Shown here: positions 46,884 to 55,532 of the stretch, piece by piece
How the letters are laid out: every line of letters starts with the position of its first letter
How positions within the stretch are numbered: position 1 is the first letter of the stretch
Source of the DNA: Thermoanaerobaculales bacterium
Lineage (GTDB): Bacteria; Acidobacteriota; Thermoanaerobaculia; Thermoanaerobaculales; Sulfomarinibacteraceae
Assembly: GCA_025456145.1 (NCBI GenBank)
Contig: JALOLD010000018.1
Coordinates: forward strand, 1 to 64,000
Direction of reading: 5' to 3'
Length of the DNA stretch: 64,000 nucleotides
Position numbers and translations under genes: made by a program
The notes under the pieces: model-generated
What the model was told of the DNA's origin: nothing
Seen by the model: only the letters and a program-made list of their open reading frames with translations
Database searches by the model: none

Positions 46884-48980
46884 TCACTCTCCGGGGCCGA
46901 ATCGATCGGCGAGCTGACGCACCCCTCGCGGCGAGCCGATGACGGTGATCCGGTCCCCGGCCAGGAGCACCGTGCTCCCGTCCGGAACGAGGCTCTCCCC
47001 CTCGCGGTGGATGACCGCGATCAGGCAGCCGCGGGGCAGCCGGAGATCGCGCAAGCGGCGATCGACGAGCTCCGCGGTTGGCGTGCCGGCCGCGAGGCTC
47101 AGCGACAGGAACCGGTCGTGGCGCAGCAGGATCTCCTTGAGCCCGCACTCGCCCCGGGCCGCCATCCACTCGTGGGTGAACCCGGCGTCGTCGACCCGCC
47201 CCGCGATCTCGGCGAGCATCCGCAGGTGCTGCGCCGGCTCGTCCTCGGGGCTGACGAGGAAGAAAAGGGCCCGGATCGCATCGTGGGGCGGGTGCTCGCC
47301 CCAAGGGCCGCCGGCAGTTGCGTCCTCGGCGACGCCGTTGGCCACCCGGACGAGCGCCAGGGCCGGTCGCGGGAGGCCGTCGATCCGCAGGTGGGGCAGT
47401 GCGGCGCCCCCGGCGACCGGCGTCGCCCCGACCCGGGTGCCTTCGCGGAAGCCCTCGGACAGCTCGCCCGGATCGACCCCGAGCCGAGCGGCGAGCCGCT
47501 CCGACGCCCGGTCGACCACCTCGTCGAAGGCGACCGGCCCGGCGAGGTCGAGCACCTCCGCGGCGGCGACGACTTGGTCGAACGGGTCGCCCTCCCTCAG
47601 GCCCTTCTCCTTCATGATGGTCCGCAGCTCGGGGTCGAGGCTCTCGTCCACGGTCTGTCCCCAGCGCTCGAAGACGTGGTAGACCGCGCCGCTGCGCGCC
47701 ACCCGGTGGCGGGCGTAGTGGAAGTACCAGAGGGCGCCGACGCCGATCAGCCCGAAGCTGAAGAGCAGCGCGAACTCACCCATCTCGACGATCAGCCAGA
47801 GCGGGGCGAGGATGCCGACGACCTGGACCCACGGGTAGAGCGGGGTGCGGTAGTCCGGGTCGTATGAAAGGATCCGGCTCTCCCGCATCACGATCACCGC
47901 GACGCAGTTCGAGGCGAAGAGCAGGAGCTGGAAGCTGCTCGCCAGCTTGGCGATCCGGGTCGGGTCGAGGAGGGTGACGCAGCCGACGACCGCGGCGGTG
48001 GTCGCGATGATCGCCACGGTCGGTGTGCGCCGTCGGCCGATCCGCTGGAAGGTCGGCGGCAGCAGCTGGTCGCGGCTCATCGCCAACGGGTAGCGCGAGG
48101 CGGAGAGGATGCCGCCGTTGGCGACCGAGGCGAAGGCGAGCAGCGCTCCCACCGACAGCGCCGCCGTCGCCCAGGGCCCGCCCAACGCCCCGGCCGCGGC
48201 GGCGACCGGTGTCAGGTTGCCCCGCAGCTCCTCCGGCGGCACCACACCGACCATCACCGCGGTGCCCGAGACGAACACCATCGCCGCCGTCCCGAGCGCC
48301 AGGAACATCCCGAGCGGGATGGTCCGTCCGGGTCGCGCGATCTCCTCCGAGACCCCCGTGACCTGGCTCACGCCGACATAGCTGACGCAGACCATCCCGA
48401 CGGTCGCCGCCACCGCCTCCCAGCCGCCGACGAAGAACGGCGTGAACCGCTGCGGCTCGACCTCGCGCAGACCGACCGCGGCGAAGACCGCGAGCAGGCC
48501 GAGCAGCACCGCGACCAGCACCAGCTGCACGGCGCCGGTCTTGCGCACGCCGAGCCAGTTCACCACCCCGCACGCGACGGCGGCGGCGACCGCCATGGTC
48601 AGCACCGGCGCTCCCGGCACGAGCAGCCGCAGGTACGCCCCCATCCCGACCAGGGCAAAGGCCGCCTTGAGCACCAGCGCCGCCCACGTCCCGAGCCCGG
48701 CGACGGTGCCGACCAGCGGCCCCAGCGCCCGGTCCATGTAGAAGTACTCGCTGCCGGCCCGCGGCATCGCGGTGGCGAGCTCGGCCTTGCTCAGCACCCC
48801 GGGCAGCAGCGGCAGCATCGCCAGGAAGTAGCAGAGCACCATCGCCGGGCCGACCTGGGCGAAGGCGATCCCGGGCAGCAGGAAGAAGCCCGAGCTCAGG
48901 GTCGAGCCGGTGGCGATCGCGAACACCGCCCCGAGCCCGAGACCCCGATCCAGCCGCTGCTTTGCGTCACTCGCCGCCAC
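46884..48980 (-). CDS. APC-family amino acid permease fused to PTS EIIA-like and RCK_C/TrkA-C domains
   Basis: N-terminal APC (IATGSTLSSGFFLLPGIAFAQVGPAMVLCYFLAMLPLLPGVLSKAELATAMPRAGSEYFY); EIIA-like FREGTRVGATPVAGGAALPHLRIDGLPRPALALVRV; terminal RLPRGCLIAVIHREGESLVPDGSTVLLAGDRITVIG. Confidence 0.88.
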   Translation of the reverse strand: MAASDAKQRLDRGLGLGAVFAIATGSTLSSGFFLLPGIAFAQVGPAMVLCYFLAMLPLLPGVLSKAELATAMPRAGSEYFYMDRALGPLVGTVAGLGTWAALVLKAAFALVGMGAYLRLLVPGAPVLTMAVAAAVACGVVNWLGVRKTGAVQLVLVAVLLGLLAVFAAVGLREVEPQRFTPFFVGGWEAVAATVGMVCVSYVGVSQVTGVSEEIARPGRTIPLGMFLALGTAAMVFVSGTAVMVGVVPPEELRGNLTPVAAAAGALGGPWATAALSVGALLAFASVANGGILSASRYPLAMSRDQLLPPTFQRIGRRRTPTVAIIATTAAVVGCVTLLDPTRIAKLASSFQLLLFASNCVAVIVMRESRILSYDPDYRTPLYPWVQVVGILAPLWLIVEMGEFALLFSFGLIGVGALWYFHYARHRVARSGAVYHVFERWGQTVDESLDPELRTIMKEKGLREGDPFDQVVAAAEVLDLAGPVAFDEVVDRASERLAARLGVDPGELSEGFREGTRVGATPVAGGAALPHLRIDGLPRPALALVRVANGVAEDATAGGPWGEHPPHDAIRALFFLVSPEDEPAQHLRMLAEIAGRVDDAGFTHEWMAARGECGLKEILLRHDRFLSLSLAAGTPTAELVDRRLRDLRLPRGCLIAVIHREGESLVPDGSTVLLAGDRITVIGSPRGVRQLADRFGPGE

Positions 48981-49241
48981 GCTGCCCTCCGTGCCCGGCG
49001 CCGCCGGCGCCCGATGTGTCGTCCTTCGATTGTACCGACCGGCGGCGCCGCAGCCGACCCGCCGATGTCCGCGGCTCGACGGTCCCCGCGATGATCACCG
49101 TCCGCATCGAACCCCGTCGGTCGGTCGTCGATGCCCTCCCCGAGGAACCGGGGCGGTCTCGGCGTCCGTGTCCCGGACGCCACCTCTCCCCGGGGTCGGA
49201 CCGTGGACATCCGGGACCCCCCGGACGACCCCGGGTCGAGC

Positions 49242-50192
49242 TCAGATCCACCCGAGGGCGGCGAGATCGTCGCGCGGCTCGGCGAAGGAGCAGCTGCCGA
49301 AGCCCGTAAAGGCGACCGTCCGGCCGTCGGCGATCGACCGCGGGTCGACCGCCAGGTCGCGCCAGGCGAGACCGGCCCGGTCGAGGCGGAAGGCGCCCGG
49401 CTCCTCCTCGGCGAGGATCGCCCGTACCGTCGTCTCGTCGAGGCCGTGCCGCCGGGCGAGGAGCGCCGCCGCGGCGAGGTTGACAAAGCCGTGGACCGTG
49501 GCGCCGAGCTCGGCGTCGGGGCGCCGGAAGGGGTGGTGGAGACCCTGGGTGGCCTTGAGCGGCAGCCCGGCCCCGCGGGCCGCGATCACCGCCGCGGCGA
49601 CGGCCTCGACGTCCGGCACGGCGGCCGCGGCCAGACCGCCGCAGCGGATCTTGAGGCCGGCGCGTCGCACCGGGTCGATCTCGTGGCCGGCCGCGGCGAT
49701 CGCGAGGGCGACCGGGCCGGGGTCGGGGAAGGCCCCGACCAGCGGGGTCTCGAAGAACGCGGCCGGCGTCTCGGCGGCGAGGTCGGCGAGGTGGTGGAAG
49801 CACAGGTCGACGACCTCCGACGGGTGGCCTTCGGCCGGCAGCTTGACCTCGAAGGCGTCGACGACCGCGGCGCCGGCGGACCGCCCGGTGAAGGCCCGTA
49901 CGAGCTCGGCATCGCTCTCGATCGACGCGGCGAAGGCCGGTGGGTCGTCGCCTCCGGTGCCGAGGACGGCGATCGGGACCGGTTGCGCGCCCCGGTCCAC
50001 ATCCTCGATCAGAGGCGCCAGCTCGGGAAGCCGGACGGCGGGGCAGACGAAGCGGGCGATCAGCCGCCCGTCGGCCCCGGAGCGGTGGGCGAGGAAGCGG
50101 CGGAACGCCTCGTCCATCGGCAGTCGCGCCGGCGGGAACAGCCCGGCGTAGTCGATGATCCCGGCGAGCAGCGGGTGAGGAGCGTCGGTCAT
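49242..50192 (-). CDS. Conserved hypothetical protein
   Basis: MTDAPHPLLAGIIDYAGLFPPARLPMDEAFRRFLAHRSGADGRLIARFVCPA...; long coding-like ORF with divergent neighbour. Confidence 0.78.
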   Translation of the reverse strand: MTDAPHPLLAGIIDYAGLFPPARLPMDEAFRRFLAHRSGADGRLIARFVCPAVRLPELAPLIEDVDRGAQPVPIAVLGTGGDDPPAFAASIESDAELVRAFTGRSAGAAVVDAFEVKLPAEGHPSEVVDLCFHHLADLAAETPAAFFETPLVGAFPDPGPVALAIAAAGHEIDPVRRAGLKIRCGGLAAAAVPDVEAVAAAVIAARGAGLPLKATQGLHHPFRRPDAELGATVHGFVNLAAAALLARRHGLDETTVRAILAEEEPGAFRLDRAGLAWRDLAVDPRSIADGRTVAFTGFGSCSFAEPRDDLAALGWI

Positions 50193-50345
50193 GGAGTCCT
50201 TCTCACGATGATTCTGCGACTGGGTCGCTGAAGAAGGGTAGCACCTCCGATGGCGAACGCCCAGCCTCGACGACCCATGACACTGCGACTGAGTCTTGAT
50301 ACCATCAACTGATCATCAACCGCTGTCCGGACGAAGGGAGAAGAC

Positions 50346-51515
50346 ATGACCAGGTCTTTGCCGTGCTTCGTGGTCGCCATGGCCGCCGCCGCGGCCGCTT
50401 CAGCCATCACCCCGAGCTACGAGGTCGTCGTCCCGGCCGCGGTGCGCGGCGCCGGAGGCGGCGGGTCGGTCTGGCAGCTCGACCTGTTCCTCAGCAACCT
50501 GGGCGACGCCACGGCCTCCGTGTCGGTGTACTGGCTCGAGCGGAACCACGACAACACCCAGGCCGATCCGGTCGCCCTGACCATCGATGCGGGTCGATCG
50601 GTGGTCCTCGAGGACGCGCTGATGGGGCTCTTCTCGATGACCTCGGCGGCGGGAGCGATCCGCCTCGTCTCGACCGAACCCCTCGGGGTCAACTCGTATA
50701 TCTACAACCTCGACGGCGGCGTGCGGTTCGGGCAGGGGTTCGAGGGGCTTCCCGTGTCGCACGCCGCCAACGCCCTGACCGAGGTGGTGATCCCGGGTCT
50801 CCGCGAGGACGGGGCGAACCGGTCGAACCTCTTCGGTGTCGCGGGACCGGCGGGCGCGTCGATCCGGGTCGTCGTCATGCGGCTCGGCGGTGCGGTGGTC
50901 GGCCAGCGAACCGTCGATCTGATGCCGTTCTCGGCCTGGTATCAGAGCATCGCCGGGCTGGTGAGTGGCGCGCCCGGCAACGTCGTTGCATCGATCGAGG
51001 TGCTGTCCGGCTCGGCATGGCTGGTCGGCTCGCGGGTCGACAACCAGACCGGCGACCCGTTCACCGCGGGGGCGGTCACCGGGTCGTCGGGCGACTTCAC
51101 CATTGCCGACATGGCGGGGAGCTACACCGGGTCTTGGCTCAACCTCAGCTTCGGCAGCAGCGGTCCGGCGTCGGCCACGGTTGTCGTCGACCAGGTGAGC
51201 CGGACCGTGGATCTGACCCTCGATCTCGACGGCAACGTGCTCGGCGGCGCGAACCCGCCGCCCGAGACCTTCACCGGGCCCTACGACAGCACCGGGTTCT
51301 CGGTCAGCGGGTCATCCTCGGTCTTCGGCGATGTCAGCTTCCGGGTCGACGTCCTGGGACGGCTCGAGGGCAGGGGGGCCGACATCCCGAATCCAGCCAT
51401 CGACGACGTCGTGTTCTCCGGCTCCGCCTCTCCCGACACCATCGCGATGGACTACGTGGTGCTCTTCGCGGGAGGGGGGGGCACCGCCCAGGGGATTCTC
51501 ACGATGACCCGGTGA
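50346..51515 (+). CDS. Secreted hypothetical protein
   Basis: RBS aagggag, signal peptide MTRSLPCFVVAMAAAAAASA; Ser/Thr/Gly-rich beta-type sequence. Confidence 0.82.
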   Translation: MTRSLPCFVVAMAAAAAASAITPSYEVVVPAAVRGAGGGGSVWQLDLFLSNLGDATASVSVYWLERNHDNTQADPVALTIDAGRSVVLEDALMGLFSMTSAAGAIRLVSTEPLGVNSYIYNLDGGVRFGQGFEGLPVSHAANALTEVVIPGLREDGANRSNLFGVAGPAGASIRVVVMRLGGAVVGQRTVDLMPFSAWYQSIAGLVSGAPGNVVASIEVLSGSAWLVGSRVDNQTGDPFTAGAVTGSSGDFTIADMAGSYTGSWLNLSFGSSGPASATVVVDQVSRTVDLTLDLDGNVLGGANPPPETFTGPYDSTGFSVSGSSSVFGDVSFRVDVLGRLEGRGADIPNPAIDDVVFSGSASPDTIAMDYVVLFAGGGGTAQGILTMTR

Positions 51516-52259
51516 GTCGGTCGGCAGCTCCGAGGGCGAGCCCGCACCCGAACCGGGGGGAGCCGGCCGGCCCGGCGCCGGCAGGCCGCGCGCCTCCCGC
51601 GACCGCCGCTGCCACCCGGTCACGGTCCGCACCGTCTTGATCGCGAGCACGCCGGTCGCGACCAGGCCGAGGGTGCCGACGGCGTCGATCGTGGCGGCGG
51701 CGAGCCAGACCGGGACCTCGGTCCCGAACGAGAAGGCCGCCGACGCCGCCGACACCGTCAGGCTCGCGGCGACCCAACCGCCCCACCACCAGCCGAGGAG
51801 GGCCCCGGCGGACCGGGCGTCGGGCGGTCGGCTCCAGCGCGCGATCTCGCGCAGGCTGAGCAGCGGCACGACGAGGCTGGCGATCGGGATGAACCAGCCG
51901 GCGGTCGCGAACCCGGGGCCGATCTCGGGCCGCTCGCAGCCGAGAAAGGCGAGGTTTCGGATCGCCGCCCGCTGCCAGCGGATGAAGGTCGCGGCGGAGA
52001 CCGCCAGCGCCGCCAGGTAGAGCCAGGCGATGACCATCGTGATGGTGTCGTAGGCGCCGAACCAGGCGTCGGAGGGCGCCGCGACGAGACCGCCGACGGT
52101 GGCGATCCCGACCACGGTCCACAGCACGTCGACCACCAGCCAGTAGACGACGATCATCAGGCAGCCGACGGCGACCCTGGCGCGCCGACCGGGGTCGGCC
52201 CAGGGACCGTAGGCCGGGCCGTCGAGCCGGCGCCGGTCGTCGATGGCGACCGGGCTCAC
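51312..52259 (-). CDS. DUF4328-like membrane protein (3' end uncertain)
   Basis: GTG start overlapping the upstream TGA; YDTITMVIAWLYLAALAVSAATFIRWQRAAIRNLAFLG...GPGFATAGWFIPIASLVVPLLSLREIARWS; C-terminal part overlaps the + strand gene by about 200 bp. Confidence 0.72.
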   Translation of the reverse strand: MSPVAIDDRRRLDGPAYGPWADPGRRARVAVGCLMIVVYWLVVDVLWTVVGIATVGGLVAAPSDAWFGAYDTITMVIAWLYLAALAVSAATFIRWQRAAIRNLAFLGCERPEIGPGFATAGWFIPIASLVVPLLSLREIARWSRPPDARSAGALLGWWWGGWVAASLTVSAASAAFSFGTEVPVWLAAATIDAVGTLGLVATGVLAIKTVRTVTGWQRRSREARGLPAPGRPAPPGSGAGSPSELPTDSPGHRENPLGGAPPSREEHHVVHRDGVGRGGAGEHDVVDGWIRDVGPPALEPSQDVDPEADIAEDRG

Positions 52260-54337
52260 AGCAGCCGCCAGCGGACCAGCAGCCAGCCGACGAGGAGGAA
52301 GAGCCCCGCCGCCGCGGCCGCGACGACCGAGACCGCGACGATCGCCGGAAGGGGGTCGCCCGGGTCCTCCTCGGGACCGTCGGTGATCGAGTACGACATG
52401 GCCTCCTGGAGCGCCCGGACCGCCCGGTTGAACTCGGCGATCTCGTCCGCCTCGACCGGCCGGTCGGCGACCGCGATCCGATGCTCGATCCGGAGCGCGC
52501 CCGGGGTGCGCTCCGAGGTCGCCTGGTAGTCGAACCAGGGATCGCCGAGCTCGGCCTCGACGCCCTCGAGCTCCCAGCCCGCGGGGCTGCGGATGGTCAC
52601 GGTCTCGAAGCGGCGGACCCGCCGCGGCAGGTCGAGGGGGGCCCGGCGGTCGGCGAGGTCCTCGGTCTGGAGCAGGCTGCTCATCAGGAGGGGCAGCAGC
52701 TCGAAGGTCGGCGAGCCGTCGACCGGCTCCCACCAGTCCTCGAGGCGGTAGTGCTCGCGGGTGACGACCCGGTTGGTCATCCGGTCGTCGCTGACCTCGA
52801 GCGGCTCGAGGGGGACGACCCTGCCGGAGGAGGTCGAGTAGAAGCTCTGATAGCCGCTCTGGAGCTCCTCGAGGGTCGTGTCGGCGAGGTCGTAGCGTTG
52901 GGAATCGGCCTCGAAGCCGGTGAACTCGGTGACGATCTCGACCATCGGGTCCTCGTCCTCGGAGATCCGGTAGTCATAGCTCGCCCGCACCTCGCCGGGG
53001 TCGGTCTGGTCCGCGGGGATCGCCGCCGGCGCGTTCTCGCCAGCCCGGACGATCAGCCCGAAGCCGTAGTCGGGGATCGCGATGCTCTCCAGGTCTCCCC
53101 CCTGCAGCGAGATGGTCGGGTCGATCCAACGCTGGCGGCCGGCGAGCTCGGCGACCACGACGACGTGGTCGAAGGCGTCGGGCGACGGCTGCCGCGCGGG
53201 CACGAGCGGACCGTTCGTGGAGTCGACCAGGGCCGGCCAGGCGGCGACGCCGAGCTCCTCGAGCAGCGCGACGAGCAGCAGCGCCTTGTCCTTGCAGTCG
53301 CCGAACCGCCTCTCGAGAGTGAGCTCGGGCGGGTGGGGCGCGTGGGAGTTCGGACCGAGGACGATGGCGAAGTAACGCAGCTCGTCCTGGACCCAGCGGA
53401 TCGCGGCGAGCACGGCGCCGGCGGGGTCGTCCGTCTCGGCGGCGAGCTCGGCGGCGCGGCGCCGCACCGCCGCGGTGCTCGACGGCGGCAGCCGGTACAA
53501 CGGCAGCGCCCAGTCGACGACCTCGGACCAGGTGGCGAACTGCGAGACCTGGAGCCACGGGTAGGTCTCCCAGTCGGCCGGGGTGGCGGCCTCCCAGGGA
53601 ACCGCCTCGACGTCGGAGAGCAGCCACTCGTGCTCGACCAGATCGCCGGCCCGGCCGACCCGCGCCTCGGCGTCGGCGCCTCCGAAGGGCCGAACGAAGA
53701 GCGGGGCCTCGGGCCGGCGCAGGATCCGCACCCGGCGAGTCGCCACCGGTGAGGGCCAGGCCATCAGGACGCCGCCGAAGTAGCGGCCGCCGAAGACCGG
53801 GTTGAAGCCCGACAGGCTGTAGGCGACCTCGACCGTGTCGCCGACCCGGACATCTCCGAGCACGACCAGCACCGACAGCGAGCCGTCGTAGATCTGGCGC
53901 GAGAAGTCGCTCTCGCGCTGGGCGATGGTGACCTGGGCGCTGTCGAGCCGGTCGGTCCAGGCGCCCTCGCGGAAGAGCCGGACCCGGTGCAGCTCGAGGG
54001 TCTGGAACCCGGGGTCGAAGGCGATCTCGTGCTCGGCGGCGGTGCCGAGCCCGGCGTGGGTCAGGACCCGGGTGACGATCGACGAGTACTCGGTCGAGCG
54101 GTCGCCGTCGACCAGGATCTGGAAGTCGGCCAGAGGGTAGGCGACCGACGAGCTCGCCGCGCTCGCGGTGTCGACGCGCTCCGCCGGGTCGAAGACCGTG
54201 GCGTCGACCCAGGCCGGCGCCGGCGCCACCCGGACCGCCGGGTGGTCGGGCACGGCGGCCGCCGCCATAGGAACCAGGACGATCGACCCGGCAGCGACGA
54301 GACCGGCGACCACCGTGGCGATGACCCGGCCGGCCAT
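52256..54337 (-). CDS. DUF3857 and transglutaminase-like domain protein with C-terminal TM
   Basis: Signal peptide; FAIVLGPNSHAPHPPELTLERRFGDCKDKALLLVALLEELGVAAWPALV...FDHVVVVAEL..RQRWIDPTI; C-terminal TM. Confidence 0.93.
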   Translation of the reverse strand: MAGRVIATVVAGLVAAGSIVLVPMAAAAVPDHPAVRVAPAPAWVDATVFDPAERVDTASAASSSVAYPLADFQILVDGDRSTEYSSIVTRVLTHAGLGTAAEHEIAFDPGFQTLELHRVRLFREGAWTDRLDSAQVTIAQRESDFSRQIYDGSLSVLVVLGDVRVGDTVEVAYSLSGFNPVFGGRYFGGVLMAWPSPVATRRVRILRRPEAPLFVRPFGGADAEARVGRAGDLVEHEWLLSDVEAVPWEAATPADWETYPWLQVSQFATWSEVVDWALPLYRLPPSSTAAVRRRAAELAAETDDPAGAVLAAIRWVQDELRYFAIVLGPNSHAPHPPELTLERRFGDCKDKALLLVALLEELGVAAWPALVDSTNGPLVPARQPSPDAFDHVVVVAELAGRQRWIDPTISLQGGDLESIAIPDYGFGLIVRAGENAPAAIPADQTDPGEVRASYDYRISEDEDPMVEIVTEFTGFEADSQRYDLADTTLEELQSGYQSFYSTSSGRVVPLEPLEVSDDRMTNRVVTREHYRLEDWWEPVDGSPTFELLPLLMSSLLQTEDLADRRAPLDLPRRVRRFETVTIRSPAGWELEGVEAELGDPWFDYQATSERTPGALRIEHRIAVADRPVEADEIAEFNRAVRALQEAMSYSITDGPEEDPGDPLPAIVAVSVVAAAAAGLFLLVGWLLVRWRLL

Positions 54338-55401
54338 CAGTCGACCTGGAGGCCTTCCGGCCACTGGACGAAGACCCCGTTGCGCCAGACCACGTCGCAG
54401 TCGAAGTCGGTGGTCAGGCCGCCGCTCCGGTCACCCGGCAGACCGTCGCGGCCGAGCGAGGCGATCTCGTACCACGAGCCGTCGTCGCCGGTGCGGACCT
54501 CGAAGGGAACCCGCCAGCCGTCGGCGGCGGGAAGCGCGGCGGCGTAGGTCGGGGTCAGAACGGCCTCGAGCTCGGCGAGCGAGGTTGCGGCGACCGGGTA
54601 GTGGCGGTGATCGACCGCATAAGCCTCGGTGGCCAGGGCGATGGTCCGGATGTCGGCGAGGGTCCGCTTCTGGCGGCCTCGGTTGATCGCGTTGACCAGG
54701 TTCGGGATGGCGATGGCGGAGACGATGCCGCACAGGAAAAGCGCGACGAGGAGGCCGACGATGATCGCGACGATCGAAGGCCCCGAGCCCGAGGCGCGGG
54801 CGAGCAGGGCGAGCTCGTGCGGCGCGAGCTCTTCGGGCGAGCGGCCGGAGAACAGCAGCTTGACCTCGGGCCGGAAGAGGTAGACGAGGATCAGGATCGA
54901 GATGATCGTGCCGACCGGGATCCCGAGCAGCCCGACGATCGCCAGCCCGATGGCGAGGGTCCGCCCCCACGGCCTGAGCCGCCACAGCCCGATGGCGCAG
55001 GCCAGGCTGACGCCGCCGAGGACGAGGTAGATCAGCGCCAGCGCCGCTGACATGGTGTCGCCGGACGAAAGGCCGAGGAGCAGCACCGCGATCCCGGCGA
55101 GCAGCGCGAAGGCGCCGCCGATCGCGTCGAGCACCGCGAGGAGGGTGACCAGGGCCGGCCGCCTGACGAGCTCTCCAGGGCTCAAGCCCGCGCCGGTGAA
55201 GGCGCCGCAGCCGGCGCAGAAGCGGGCGTCGGCGGCGACCTCGGCGCCGCACGAGGGGCAGATAGCGACCGCGCCGCCGGGCGCCAGGTCGGGGGCGTCG
55301 AAGGGCTGGTTGCAGGCGGTGCAGAAAAGCCGCGTCCCGGCCCGGTGATCGGGAATCGTCATGACCTGGCCGCAGTGCGGGCAGCCGAGCGAGTGGCTCA
55401 T
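54337..55401 (-). CDS. Zinc-ribbon, polytopic membrane, and GspG/pseudopilin-like C-terminal domain protein
   Basis: MSHSLGCPHCGQVMTIPDHRAGTRLFCTACNQPF...CPSCGAEVAADARFCAGCG; several TMs; AIAIPNLVNAINRGRQKRTLADIRTIALATEAYAVDHRHYPVAATSLAELEAVLTPTY. Confidence 0.87.
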   Translation of the reverse strand: MSHSLGCPHCGQVMTIPDHRAGTRLFCTACNQPFDAPDLAPGGAVAICPSCGAEVAADARFCAGCGAFTGAGLSPGELVRRPALVTLLAVLDAIGGAFALLAGIAVLLLGLSSGDTMSAALALIYLVLGGVSLACAIGLWRLRPWGRTLAIGLAIVGLLGIPVGTIISILILVYLFRPEVKLLFSGRSPEELAPHELALLARASGSGPSIVAIIVGLLVALFLCGIVSAIAIPNLVNAINRGRQKRTLADIRTIALATEAYAVDHRHYPVAATSLAELEAVLTPTYAAALPAADGWRVPFEVRTGDDGSWYEIASLGRDGLPGDRSGGLTTDFDCDVVWRNGVFVQWPEGLQVD

Positions 55402-55532
55402 GGTTCCCCCTCCTGTCCCGTTCGGTCGTCTCAACTATCGCCTGGTTCCCAGGCTAGCACGTACCGCCGACCGGCCGATCCCGCTAGGGTCGTGCCGTCG
55501 TCCGCTACAATGCCGCCTCCCGAGGAGGCGCC

